Source: Herpetosiphonaceae bacterium (GTDB lineage: Bacteria > Chloroflexota > Chloroflexia > Chloroflexales > Kallotenuaceae). Taken from it: a stretch of 49,656 nucleotides of DNA. This document shows, piece by piece, positions 7,678-15,657 of the stretch. The DNA is taken from NCBI GenBank assembly GCA_036374795.1, contig DASUTC010000050.1, positions 1-49,656 of the forward strand, in the 5' to 3' direction. The translations under genes were made by a program, and so were the position numbers. The notes under the pieces are model-generated. The model was not told the DNA's origin and did not search any database. It saw only the letters and a program-made list of their open reading frames with translations. Numbering within the stretch: the stretch's first letter is position 1; every line of letters begins with the position of its first letter.

Positions 7678-8937
7678 TCAGCCGCGCTCCAGCCGCACGA
7701 TGCTTTCGACATGATGCGTGTGCGGAAACATATCGATGACCTCGGCGCTGGCAATGTGGTAGCCCGCCGCCGCAAGCTGCTTGCAATCGCGCGCCAGCGT
7801 CCCCGGATGGCAAGAGACATACACGATCCGCTGCGGCGCGCGCTGGATCACGGCGTCGAGCACCTCAGGCGCGCAGCCCCGGCGCGGCGGATCGAGCACC
7901 ACACGGTCGAACCCTCCCGCTAGCTTCGCGATCGTCCGCTCGGCAGCGCCGACCTCGAAGGTGACGTTGCTCAGGCGGTTGAGCTGGGCGCTGCGCCGCG
8001 CATCCTCGATCGCGGGTGCCCACTCCTCGACACCCACTACCTCGGCTACCTCCGGCGCGAGCGACAGCGCGAATAAGCCCACGCCGCAGTAGAGATCGAG
8101 CAGCCGCGTGTCCGGCTGCGTATCCAGCAGCGTCCGCACGCGCCGCACCAGCCGCTCGGTCTGGTAGGCATTGACCTGAAAGAATGAGCTGGCCGACAGC
8201 CGAAAGCATGTATCGCCAACGACCCGCTCGATCCAGTCGCGGCCATCCAGCGCGCGGCGCTGCGTGGCATGGACCACGCCGACCAGCGGCGGATGGGCGG
8301 TACGCCAGCGCCGTGCAAGCTCGCGCAGCGGCCCGCGCCCGTCCAGCAGCGCGATCACCTCGCCGCTGCCGGGGCTACACCGCAGCGTCAGGTCGCGCAG
8401 CGCAGCCTCGTCGCCGAGCAGCGGTCGGAGCGCTGCCAGCGCGGCATCGATCAGCGGATGATGCAGACAGCAGGCCGGAATATCGGACACGCGGCGGCTG
8501 CCCGGCAAGAAGTAGCCGATCCGAGCGCCTGAGACATGCAGCTCGGCGGTCGTGCGATAGGCCCAGGTAGCGCCCTCGTCCGGGGGCGGTTCGTCCGGCT
8601 GCGCCGCGACCTCTAGCCCGCCGATATGCCGTAGCTGCTCCTCAAGGATCGTGCGCTTGAACGCGCGCTGCGCCTCCGGCGCGATCCAGCGCCAGTCCGC
8701 CGCGCCGCAGACGCTTTCGAGCGGGCAGGGCGACGCGATCCGCTCGGGAGCCGCGCGCAGCACCTCGATCACGCGACCGCGCGCGAACGCTTTTTGCCGA
8801 TCATAGAGCCGGACGCGAACATGCTCGCCGGGCAGGCCGCCGCTGGCAAACACGGGGCGGCCCTCGTAGCGGCCTACCGCGTCGCCGCCCTGCGCGATGG
8901 CTGTCAGCTCTAGCTCAAGTTCGTCCGGCCAGTGCAT
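7678..8937 (-). CDS. Class I RNA m5U methyltransferase (RumA/TrmA superfamily)
   Basis: A 419-residue enzyme that should transfer methyl from S-adenosylmethionine to C5 of a uridine in rRNA or tRNA. An N-terminal TRAM-like RNA-binding domain (about 6-60) is followed by the catalytic domain. Visible motifs: FFQVNAYQTE, SAM-binding LLDLYCGVGLFALSL, VVLDPPRRG, and catalytic Cys in VYVSCHPGTLARD. The start at 8937 is set by AAGGAAG 6-7 bp upstream and by the TRAM beginning; upstream codons in frame are not family-like. Oddity: the 4Fe-4S cluster motif CX5CX2C is broken, reading CPLESVCGAAD (C71, C77, Ala80 instead of Cys). Whether it modifies 23S rRNA or tRNA cannot be decided. Confidence 0.9.
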   Translation of the reverse strand: MHWPDELELELTAIAQGGDAVGRYEGRPVFASGGLPGEHVRVRLYDRQKAFARGRVIEVLRAAPERIASPCPLESVCGAADWRWIAPEAQRAFKRTILEEQLRHIGGLEVAAQPDEPPPDEGATWAYRTTAELHVSGARIGYFLPGSRRVSDIPACCLHHPLIDAALAALRPLLGDEAALRDLTLRCSPGSGEVIALLDGRGPLRELARRWRTAHPPLVGVVHATQRRALDGRDWIERVVGDTCFRLSASSFFQVNAYQTERLVRRVRTLLDTQPDTRLLDLYCGVGLFALSLAPEVAEVVGVEEWAPAIEDARRSAQLNRLSNVTFEVGAAERTIAKLAGGFDRVVLDPPRRGCAPEVLDAVIQRAPQRIVYVSCHPGTLARDCKQLAAAGYHIASAEVIDMFPHTHHVESIVRLERG

Positions 8938-9214
8938 TGCATGCTTCCTTTTCTCTGGTGCGGGGCGTAGGCGATACGCTCCTACGAGGTCAATGAATCG
9001 GCGCGTCGATATGAGTATTGTAGCGGCCTTGACACGCCCGCGCCAGATCCGGCGATTGGCATGTTTCGTGCTACAACGGCAGTACTGCTTGTAGGCCGGA
9101 CGTGCCGGGCATGGTGCTCTGCGCGTGTAGCGGCCCTCGACGATCGCGCATGCGATACACGCCGGACTATGGACCAAGCAAGAATTGTGCTGAGCATGAT
9201 TGGAGGAGATCCCT

Positions 9215-9940
9215 GTGTCTCAAGTTGATATTGCGCAGCTTTGGCGCACCATCGCAAGGAATGCCGCCGAGGATCAGCCCTATCTCAATGAGCTGGACGA
9301 CATCGGCAACGGCAACGCGGGCGATAATTACCAGGCCAATATGCAGCTTGTCGCAGATACGCTGGAGCGCGAGCTTCAGGGCGGCCAGGGCGATGTCGGG
9401 CGGGCGCTGCTCACAGCGGCGGAAACGCTGCGCGACGATGGGCGGGGCGCGACCGCGCCGGTCTATGCGGCGGGTCTGGCCGATGCCGGAAAACGTCTGC
9501 TGGGCCGGAGCGGTCTGAGCGCGACGGATCTACTGCCGCTGCTCGAAGGGCTGCTGCGCGGCGCTCAGGGCAGCAGCGCGATCCCGCAGGGCGGCGGCGG
9601 CCTGCTCGACGCGCTGGTGCCGGGCGTGCTGGGCTATCTTGGCGCGAAGCAGCGCGGCGCTTCCGATATGGATGCGCTGATGGAGGCATTGACAAACGCC
9701 CGACGTGGCACGTATAGTACTCGCCGCGCGTCGCCGCCGGTCGAATCGTTTGGGCAGCGCGATACACGCGGCCAGCTCGATCCGGGCGCGGCAGGCGTCG
9801 GCTCGCTGTTCGAGGGGCTGCTGCGCGGCTTTTTGCAGCAGCAGATGCCGACGGGTAGCGGGTCCCCGCAGCAGCCGGATCTGCCGGAGACGCCGCGCCG
9901 CGCGCGTGAGTCGGGATCGTTCGGCGGCGTCGAGATGTAG
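9215..9940 (+). CDS. DhaL/DAK2-like protein with altered metal site
   Basis: A 241-residue protein resembling the helical DhaL/DAK2 nucleotide-binding fold. Corresponding segments are LNELDDIGNGNAGDNYQANM (family: GDGDxGxNM), DDGRGATAPVYAAGLADAG (family: GGaSGPLYGT), GGGGLLDALVPGVLGYL (family: GDKTMLDAL) and NARRGTYSTRR (family: A..GRAsYLGERS). The Asp residues that hold Mg-nucleotide are Asn here, so it is probably not an active kinase. A Gly/Pro/Gln-rich tail (about 185-241) follows. GTG at 9215 is preferred because GGAGGAG sits 6 bp upstream; a TTG at 9200 lies too early. It is followed after 36 bp by the DUF697-type gene, its probable partner. Function unknown. Confidence 0.6.
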   Translation: MSQVDIAQLWRTIARNAAEDQPYLNELDDIGNGNAGDNYQANMQLVADTLERELQGGQGDVGRALLTAAETLRDDGRGATAPVYAAGLADAGKRLLGRSGLSATDLLPLLEGLLRGAQGSSAIPQGGGGLLDALVPGVLGYLGAKQRGASDMDALMEALTNARRGTYSTRRASPPVESFGQRDTRGQLDPGAAGVGSLFEGLLRGFLQQQMPTGSGSPQQPDLPETPRRARESGSFGGVEM

Positions 9941-9976
9941 CGGGCGTATCGGCATTCGTACGACAAGGAGTGTAGC

Positions 9977-11053
9977 GTGCCCAGCATTGGCGGTCTTAGC
10001 AACGTTTGGAACACCATTCGAGAAATCAACGTCGGCGATATTCGTGAGCGCGCGGAGCAGCCCGTGCATCTTGCGATCATCGGTGTGCCAGAGGACCGCA
10101 GCGCCGTGATCCGCGCGCTCTACGCGGGTCCCAGCCGCTACGGGCCAGCCGAGCGGGCGGTGATCCGCGAGTATGACGTGCCGCTGCCGCGCGATCGGCA
10201 GAGCGAGGTGGGCCGCAGCGATCTGGCGCTGCTGGTGGTCGACGCGCGCGCCGAGGTCAGCGTAGACGCCGAGTCGGTCGCCGATAAGCTGGCGATTCTG
10301 GCGATCCCGCGCGTGGTGCTGCTGATCGGCGCTGAGCAGATGCCGCGCACCGACGGCGGCGGCATGTGGTACCTGCCCGGCGCGCTGACGGTCTTCGCGC
10401 CAGACGCCGAGACGGCTACGCTGATCAGGCTGCTGGCTCCGGCGGTCGTCGAGCAGTTGCCCGATGAGCTGCGCGTTGCGGCGGCACGCCAACTGCCTGG
10501 CCTGCGCGATGCCGTCGCCCGCGCGCTGGTCGGGGACTCGTCGTTCTCCAACGCGAGCTACGCCTTCACGTCTGGCCTGTCGGAGATGGTGCCGGTGCTG
10601 AATATTCCGCTCAACGCGGCGGACATGCTGGTGCTGACCAAAAATCAGGCGCTGCTGGTCTATAAGCTGGCGCTGGCCTTTGGCGCTCCCGCCGATTTTC
10701 AGGCGCAGATGCGCGAGGTGATGCCGGTGATCGGCTCCGGCTTTTTGTGGCGGCAGGTCGCGCGTCAGCTGGTCGGCCTGATCCCCGGCTTCGGCATCCT
10801 GCCCAAGGTTGCCGTCGCCTACGCCGGGACGTACGCCACCGGGCAGGCGGCGGCGGTCTGGTATCGCAGCGGCGAGGTGCTGTCGGGCGACGCGCTGCGA
10901 GGGCTGTACAAGCAGGCGATCGAGATCGGTCGCGAGCGGGCGCGGGATCTGATTCGCCGCCGCAAAGCGGATCTGCCGCCGACAACCGGCAAGACCAATC
11001 CGATGTCGCCGCCGAGCAAGTGGCGACGGCTCTGGCCCTTCGGTCGCAAATGA
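9977..11053 (+). CDS. DUF697-like protein with a degenerate GTPase-like N-terminus
   Basis: A 358-residue protein. The N-terminal half (about 28-150) has alternating strands and helices as in Ras-like GTPases (HLAIIGVPED, DLALLVVDARAE, IPRVVLLIGAEQMP), but the GxxxxGKS P-loop is absent: IGVPEDRSAV stands in its place. The C-terminal half (about 190-320) is hydrophobic and helical, with MVPVLNIPLNAADMLVLTKNQ and GFGILPKVAVAYAGTYATG, as in DUF697/YcjF-type membrane-associated domains. The tail is basic (RRRKAD ... WPFGRK). Start GTG at 9977 with AAGGAG 6 bp upstream. Co-oriented and 36 bp after the DhaL-like gene. Possible membrane-surface regulatory protein; no precise function known. Confidence 0.65.
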   Translation: MPSIGGLSNVWNTIREINVGDIRERAEQPVHLAIIGVPEDRSAVIRALYAGPSRYGPAERAVIREYDVPLPRDRQSEVGRSDLALLVVDARAEVSVDAESVADKLAILAIPRVVLLIGAEQMPRTDGGGMWYLPGALTVFAPDAETATLIRLLAPAVVEQLPDELRVAAARQLPGLRDAVARALVGDSSFSNASYAFTSGLSEMVPVLNIPLNAADMLVLTKNQALLVYKLALAFGAPADFQAQMREVMPVIGSGFLWRQVARQLVGLIPGFGILPKVAVAYAGTYATGQAAAVWYRSGEVLSGDALRGLYKQAIEIGRERARDLIRRRKADLPPTTGKTNPMSPPSKWRRLWPFGRK

Positions 11054-11074
11054 TCGTCGCGCGCCAATCTGGTC

Positions 11075-11080
11075 TATAAT
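11075..11080 (+). promoter_or_regulatory. Putative -10 of murA promoter
   Basis: A perfect TATAAT lies 130 bp before the murA ATG. The -35 position (11052-11057, GATCGT) is poor. The leader of about 120 nt holds GATCGATCGATCG and a GC-rich imperfect hairpin near 11129-11153. Confidence 0.4.
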
Positions 11081-11210
11081 GCCCTTCGATAATTTGAAGA
11101 AGTGACAGGCGATCGATCGATCGTTCTGCGCGTGGCTGCGCGCCGCGCAGGGCCGCTGGAGTCGGATGTGCCGCCTCCATGAGTCGTCGAGCGCCTGAAG
11201 GAGTCGAAGC

Positions 11211-12491
11211 ATGGACTATTTCGTGATCGAAGGGGGCCACCGGCTTGGCGGGACGATCACGCCTGTAGGCAATAAAAACGCGGCGCTGCCGCTGCTGGCG
11301 GTCGCGCTGCTCACGGACGAGCCGCTGGTTTTGCATAACGTGCCGAACATCGGCGATGTGCGCATCAAGCGCGAGCTGATCCAGCGGCTTGGCGTCGAGT
11401 GTACCGATCTCGGCGGCGGCAGCTGGCGCTTGCAGACGCGCGACGTGGGCGATCGGCAGCCCGATGTCGAGCTGGGGCGGCGCATCCGCACCGCGCCGCT
11501 GCTGGCGGGTCCGCTGCTGGCCCGGCGCGGCTTTGTGACGATCCCACGGCCCGGTGGCGATCGGATCGGGCGGCGGCGGCTGGATACGCACTTCCAGGCA
11601 CTTCAGGCGCTGGGTGCGGAAATCGAGGTCAGCAATGAGTGCTACATCCTGCGCGCGAACGAGCTGAGCGGCGCGGATATGTTTCTGGACGAGATGAGCG
11701 TCACAGGCACCGAGCAGGCAGTGCTGGCGGCGGTGCTGGCAAACGGCACGACGGTGATTCAAAATGCCGCGTCCGAGCCGCACGTGCAGGATGTCTGCCG
11801 CTGTTTGAATGCGATGGGCGCTCGGATCAGCGGCATTGGCACCGACACGCTGACGATCGAGGGCGTGGCAAGTCTGCGCGGCGCGGAGTACACGATCGGA
11901 CCCGACTTTATGGAGGTCGGCTCGCTGATCGGGCTGGCGGCGGCGACCGGCAGCGAGCTTCGGATCAAAAACGCGCGACCGCTCGAGCATCGCATCACGC
12001 GCATCACCTTTAATAAGCTGGGCGTCGACTGGCGCGTCGAGGGCGACGACATCGTCGTACCCGCCGAGCAAGAGCTGGTGGTGCGCGCCGATCTGCATGG
12101 CGCGATCCCGAAGATCGACGATCGTCCGTGGCCGGGCTTTCCTACGGATCTGATGAGCATCGCGCTGGTGGTGGCGACTCAGGCGCGGGGCACGGTGCTG
12201 ATCCATGAGTGGATGTTTGAGAACCGGCTCTTTTTCGTGGATCGGCTGATCAGCATGGGCGCGGGCATCGTCCTCTGCGATCCGCATCGCGCGGTTGTCG
12301 TCGGCCCGTCCAAGCTGCACGGCGATACGCTGACCAGCCCCGATATTCGCGCGGGTATGGCGCTGCTGATCGCGGCGCTGGCGGCGGAGGGCACCAGCAC
12401 CATCCAGAACATCGGCCAGATCGATCGCGGCTATGAGCGCATCGAAGAGCGGCTGCGCGGCCTGGGTGCCCGCATCGAGCGGCGGCAGTAG
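11211..12491 (+). CDS. murA: UDP-N-acetylglucosamine 1-carboxyvinyltransferase (MurA family) with Asp at the Cys115 site
   Basis: A 426-residue cytoplasmic enzyme that adds enolpyruvate from phosphoenolpyruvate to UDP-GlcNAc, the first committed step of peptidoglycan synthesis. It shows K22/N23 ([10 protein letters not shown]), the loop [17 protein letters not shown] in [10 protein letters not shown], and [16 protein letters not shown] at the end. Residue 117, which aligns with E. coli Cys115 (family PGGCAIGARPVD), is Asp. Cys-to-Asp at this site is known to give fosfomycin insensitivity in MurA of several bacteria. GAAGGAG lies about 9 bp before the ATG. It has its own promoter and a hairpin terminator. 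A second paralogue elsewhere cannot be excluded. Confidence 0.9.
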   Translation: MDYFVIEGGHRLGGTITPVGNKNAALPLLAVALLTDEPLVLHNVPNIGDVRIKRELIQRLGVECTDLGGGSWRLQTRDVGDRQPDVELGRRIRTAPLLAGPLLARRGFVTIPRPGGDRIGRRRLDTHFQALQALGAEIEVSNECYILRANELSGADMFLDEMSVTGTEQAVLAAVLANGTTVIQNAASEPHVQDVCRCLNAMGARISGIGTDTLTIEGVASLRGAEYTIGPDFMEVGSLIGLAAATGSELRIKNARPLEHRITRITFNKLGVDWRVEGDDIVVPAEQELVVRADLHGAIPKIDDRPWPGFPTDLMSIALVVATQARGTVLIHEWMFENRLFFVDRLISMGAGIVLCDPHRAVVVGPSKLHGDTLTSPDIRAGMALLIAALAAEGTSTIQNIGQIDRGYERIEERLRGLGARIERRQ

Positions 12492-12520
12492 GCCGCTGAT
12501 CCAATCTGCCTCTCGCGGCC

Positions 12521-12546
12521 AGGTCGGCACAACGACGTGCCGACTT
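12521..12546 (+). terminator. Rho-independent terminator after murA
   Basis: A perfect 8-bp stem GTCGGCAC / GTGCCGAC with loop AACGAC, extended by a G-T and an A-T pair. It is followed by a pyrimidine-rich stretch, and starts 30 bp after the murA stop. Confidence 0.6.
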
Positions 12547-12569
12547 CATCGGTCTATGTCTCCTCTTTG

Positions 12570-12598
12570 TTGCACCACGTGTATGGGTAGGCTATAAT
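12570..12598 (+). promoter_or_regulatory. Strong sigma-70-like promoter of the NtrC-type regulator
   Basis: TTGCAC (12570-12575), a 17-bp spacer and a perfect TATAAT (12593-12598). The leader would be about 120 nt up to the GTG at 12727. Confidence 0.7.
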
Positions 12599-12726
12599 TT
12601 AAGTGTGGAACTTTCGTCTATCCTGGTATCCACACACCGAAGACGCATCGCGGCGTGTTTGTCGTTATTGTACGGCAGACTGTAGCCGCTATCTGCGTGC
12701 GTCATCAAGAAGGAGCACACGTAATC

Positions 12727-14106
12727 GTGGCAAAAGAGCAGATTAATCAACGCCATATTCTGATAGCCGATGACGATGACGGCGTGCGGACCATGCTCCA
12801 TGATCTGCTCGCAGGGGAAGGCTATCAAGTTACCGAGGCGCGTAGCGGTACTGAGGTCCTGACGCAAATTGCGAGCGGGAATGAATATAATCTGTTGCTG
12901 ATGGATGTGCGCATGCCGGGCATCGATGGCCTGGAAGTGCTGGAGCGCCTCCATAAAAATGGCAGCGATATTGGCGTGATCATGATTACCGCCCATGCAA
13001 CCTCGTCGGTGGCGATCCGCGCGATGCAGATGGGGGCGTTCGACTATCTGCTCAAGCCCTTCTCCGTGGACGAGGTGCTGGTATTGGTCGAGCGCTTCTT
13101 CGAGCATCAAGATCTGGCCTCGAAGGTCAAAACGCTTGAGGGTCAGTCGTCCGATCCGCGCGACCGAATGATCGGCTCCGGCCCGGCAATGCAGCGCATC
13201 TACAAGCTGATCGGGCGGATCGCGGCCAGCGAAGCAACCGTGCTGGTGACGGGCGAGACGGGCACCGGCAAAGAGCTGGTGGCGAATGTGATCCACGCCA
13301 ACTCGAATCGCCGCACCGGGCCGATGATCAAAGTCAACTGCGCAGCGCTGCCCGACACACTGCTGGAGAGCGAGCTGTTCGGGCATGAGAAGGGCGCGTT
13401 CACTAGCGCCGTCGCGCAGCGTAAAGGTCGCTTCGAGCTCGCCAACAAAGGCACTATCTTCCTCGACGAGGTCGGCGAGCTGTCGCTGACAGCGCAGAAA
13501 AAGCTGCTGCGCGTGCTTCAGGAGGGCGAGTTCGAGCGCGTCGGCGGCACCACGACGGTCAAAGTCGATGTGCGCGTGGTGACGGCGACCAACCGCGATC
13601 TGGAGGAGGAGGTGCGTAAGGGCAATTTCCGCGAAGACCTCTTCTATCGGCTGAATGTGATCAACGTTCACATGCCGCCGCTGCGCGAGCGCAAAGAGGA
13701 TATTTCGCTGCTGGTCGAGCACTTCCTTGATAAGTACCGCTACAGCCCCACATCGCCGCCCACGCGCATCTCGGAGGAGGCGCTGAACAAGCTGATCGAG
13801 TACGAGTGGCCCGGCAACGTGCGCCAGCTCGAAAACGAGATCGAGCGCGCGGTGGTCTATACGCAGGGCAAGGTCATCACCAGCGAGTTCTTGTCGCTGG
13901 AGGCCGGGCGCGCGGTGCATGAGGTCGATATTGTTCAGGCTGTGCGCGAGCGCACGCCGCTGCCGACGCTGCTACGGGATGTCGAGCAGCGTATGCTCTC
14001 GGAGGCACTGCGCCAGAGCGCGGGCGACCACACCGAGGCGGCGGAGCGGATCGGGCTGACCGTCAAGGTCTTTGATACGAAGCTCAAAGAGCTTGGCATC
14101 GCTTAG
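12727..14106 (+). CDS. NtrC/AtoC-type response regulator with sigma-54 activator AAA+ domain
   Basis: A 459-residue protein. The receiver domain (about 9-125) has acidic ADDDD, phospho-acceptor D60 (LLLMDVRMP) and K110 (YLLKPF). The AAA+ domain (about 148-385) has Walker A GETGTGKE (176-183), [13 protein letters not shown], Walker [11 protein letters not shown], and [12 protein letters not shown] short Fis-like helix-turn-helix ends the protein (about 430-459). The sigma-54 contact loop reads GAFTSA rather than GAFTGA. I chose GTG at 12727: AAGGAG is 11 bp upstream and the receiver begins just after; the upstream in-frame ATG (12655) would add unrelated residues. No histidine kinase is adjacent. 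Target genes are not evident. Confidence 0.88.
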   Translation: MAKEQINQRHILIADDDDGVRTMLHDLLAGEGYQVTEARSGTEVLTQIASGNEYNLLLMDVRMPGIDGLEVLERLHKNGSDIGVIMITAHATSSVAIRAMQMGAFDYLLKPFSVDEVLVLVERFFEHQDLASKVKTLEGQSSDPRDRMIGSGPAMQRIYKLIGRIAASEATVLVTGETGTGKELVANVIHANSNRRTGPMIKVNCAALPDTLLESELFGHEKGAFTSAVAQRKGRFELANKGTIFLDEVGELSLTAQKKLLRVLQEGEFERVGGTTTVKVDVRVVTATNRDLEEEVRKGNFREDLFYRLNVINVHMPPLRERKEDISLLVEHFLDKYRYSPTSPPTRISEEALNKLIEYEWPGNVRQLENEIERAVVYTQGKVITSEFLSLEAGRAVHEVDIVQAVRERTPLPTLLRDVEQRMLSEALRQSAGDHTEAAERIGLTVKVFDTKLKELGIA

Positions 14107-14109
14107 GGA

Positions 14110-14326
14110 CGATAGAACAAAGGAATAAGGAAACAAGCGAACCAAGCACCAAGAACGATCTACTTCCCCTCTCCTCTGCCGGAGGTCGCGCAGGCGGAAG
14201 CCCGCCTGCGCGTGGGGAAGGGGGCCGGGGGTGAGGGCCTCAACTCCGAACTCCAAATGTTGAGCTTTCTCATCCCCGCCCCTTGTCCTCTGGATGTCCA
14301 ACTCGAAACTTGAAACTCGAAAAGAT
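14110..14326. repeat. Composite intergenic repeat, copy 3 (modules in a different order)
   Basis: It begins with GAACAAAGGAATAAGG and GAACCAAGCACCAAGAAC, the reverse complement of the T-rich module of other copies. Next are CTTCCCCTCTCC, a hairpin of CGCGCAGGCGG / CCGCCTGCGCG with GAAGC between, then GGGGGCCGGGGGTGAGGGCC. It ends in a 7-mer series (ACTCGAA / ACTTGAA) that recurs at 44123-44162. It runs up to the DUF58 start codon. Confidence 0.7.
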
Positions 14327-14331
14327 CTCGT

Positions 14332-15582
14332 ATGTTCAAGCCGCAGTTCCGCTGGCTCCTGATCTCGCTCCTGGGCATTGCGCTGCTGCTGCGCCAGGGC
14401 CTTGCCGTCCTGCTCCTGGGGCTGCTCGGTCTGGCGCTGCTGCTGGCGCATCTCTGGGGCCGCTGGGCGTTCCACCGTGTGGCTTATACCCGCGCGCTCA
14501 GCAGCGATCGGGTCTTCGTCGGCGATGAGGTGACGCTGACCGTGCGGCTGAGTAACTCCAAGCTGCTTGGTCTGCCCGGCCTCAAGCTCGACGATACCGT
14601 GCCCGCGAAGCTGGACTACTATGAGCAGCGCATGCTGCCGCATCCACAGTCCCATTTGCAGATCTGGCGACGCCGGATCGGGCTGCGGCCCTACGAAGCC
14701 GTCTCGTGGTCGCTCCCGCTGCGTTGTCCGCAGCGTGGCTTCTTCACCTTCGGGCCGGTCCATCTGGAGGCGACCGACGCCTTCGGCTTGCAGGTGCGCG
14801 AGCTGGAGCTTCCGGCGCGGACCAGCATTGTGGTCTACCCTGAGCTGATCGCGCTCCCCGATCTGTATCTCCGCGCCCAGCATCCGATCGGCGAGACGCG
14901 CACGCTCCGGCACCTGCTGACCGATCCCGCTCGTACCGTCGGCGTGCGCGATTACCGGCGTGAAGATCCCTTCAAAACCATCCACTGGGGGGCGACCGCC
15001 CGGCGCGGCGAGCTTCAGACGCGCGTCTTCGAGCCGACGACCAGCCTGGACATCGCGATTATGCTCAACCTCGATACGTTCGAGCACTACTGGCAGGGCA
15101 TGCGCTACGATCTGATCGAGCGGATGATCAGCGCGGCGGCGACCGTAGCCACGCAGGCGGCGCAGGAGCGCTTGCGCTTCGGGCTGTACACCAACGGCGC
15201 GCCAGCCGACAGCGGGCAACTGATCCGCATTCCGCCGAGCCGCTCGCCAGCGCAGCTTGAGATTGTTTTGGAGGCGCTGGCGAAGGTGGTGCCCTACTCG
15301 GTCACGCCCTTTCCGATCCTGCTGCGTCATATCGGGCCGTCGCTGGGGTGGGGCGCGACGATCGTCATGATCAGCGCGGTGCCCTCGGATGCGCTGCAAA
15401 GCGCGGTGCTGCGCCTGAAGCGCCACGGGCGCCGGGTGGTCTGGCTCTACGGCGGCGACGATGCCCTGCCGCGTCTGCCGGGCGTCGAGATCCTGCCGAT
15501 CGATGGTGGCGTGGCGCAATGGGCCGAACGGCGCGCAAACATTATGACCGCTCCGGCAGCCCAGGCGCGGCGCGTATGGTAG
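14332..15582 (+). CDS. DUF58 domain membrane protein
   Basis: A 416-residue protein. Two N-terminal membrane helices (about 7-22 and 25-43) are followed by a beta-rich region and the DUF58 core with VRDYRREDPFKTIHWGATAR, the family signature (about 204-225). A vWA-like continuation then runs from LDIAIMLNLD to the end. DUF58 proteins usually sit with a MoxR-type ATPase and a DUF4129/transglutaminase membrane protein and are thought to help assemble or process envelope proteins. Here the DUF4129-like gene follows, but no MoxR or transglutaminase is seen. The ATG has no good ribosome site because the repeat abuts it. The stop overlaps a TAGAAT hexamer that could act as a -10 for the next gene. 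Confidence 0.85.
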   Translation: MFKPQFRWLLISLLGIALLLRQGLAVLLLGLLGLALLLAHLWGRWAFHRVAYTRALSSDRVFVGDEVTLTVRLSNSKLLGLPGLKLDDTVPAKLDYYEQRMLPHPQSHLQIWRRRIGLRPYEAVSWSLPLRCPQRGFFTFGPVHLEATDAFGLQVRELELPARTSIVVYPELIALPDLYLRAQHPIGETRTLRHLLTDPARTVGVRDYRREDPFKTIHWGATARRGELQTRVFEPTTSLDIAIMLNLDTFEHYWQGMRYDLIERMISAAATVATQAAQERLRFGLYTNGAPADSGQLIRIPPSRSPAQLEIVLEALAKVVPYSVTPFPILLRHIGPSLGWGATIVMISAVPSDALQSAVLRLKRHGRRVVWLYGGDDALPRLPGVEILPIDGGVAQWAERRANIMTAPAAQARRVW

Positions 15583-15657
15583 AATACACACCCCAGCCGC
15601 GACGTATCGGCTGGTCCGGGTGCAGGGTATGCCGCACCTCCACGTACTGATAGCCTC

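Noticed and set aside
9029-9051. TTGACA as -35 of a promoter for the DhaL-like gene
   Set aside because: At 17 bp spacing the -10 position reads GCGATT, which is not credible, and the gene starts about 165 bp later.
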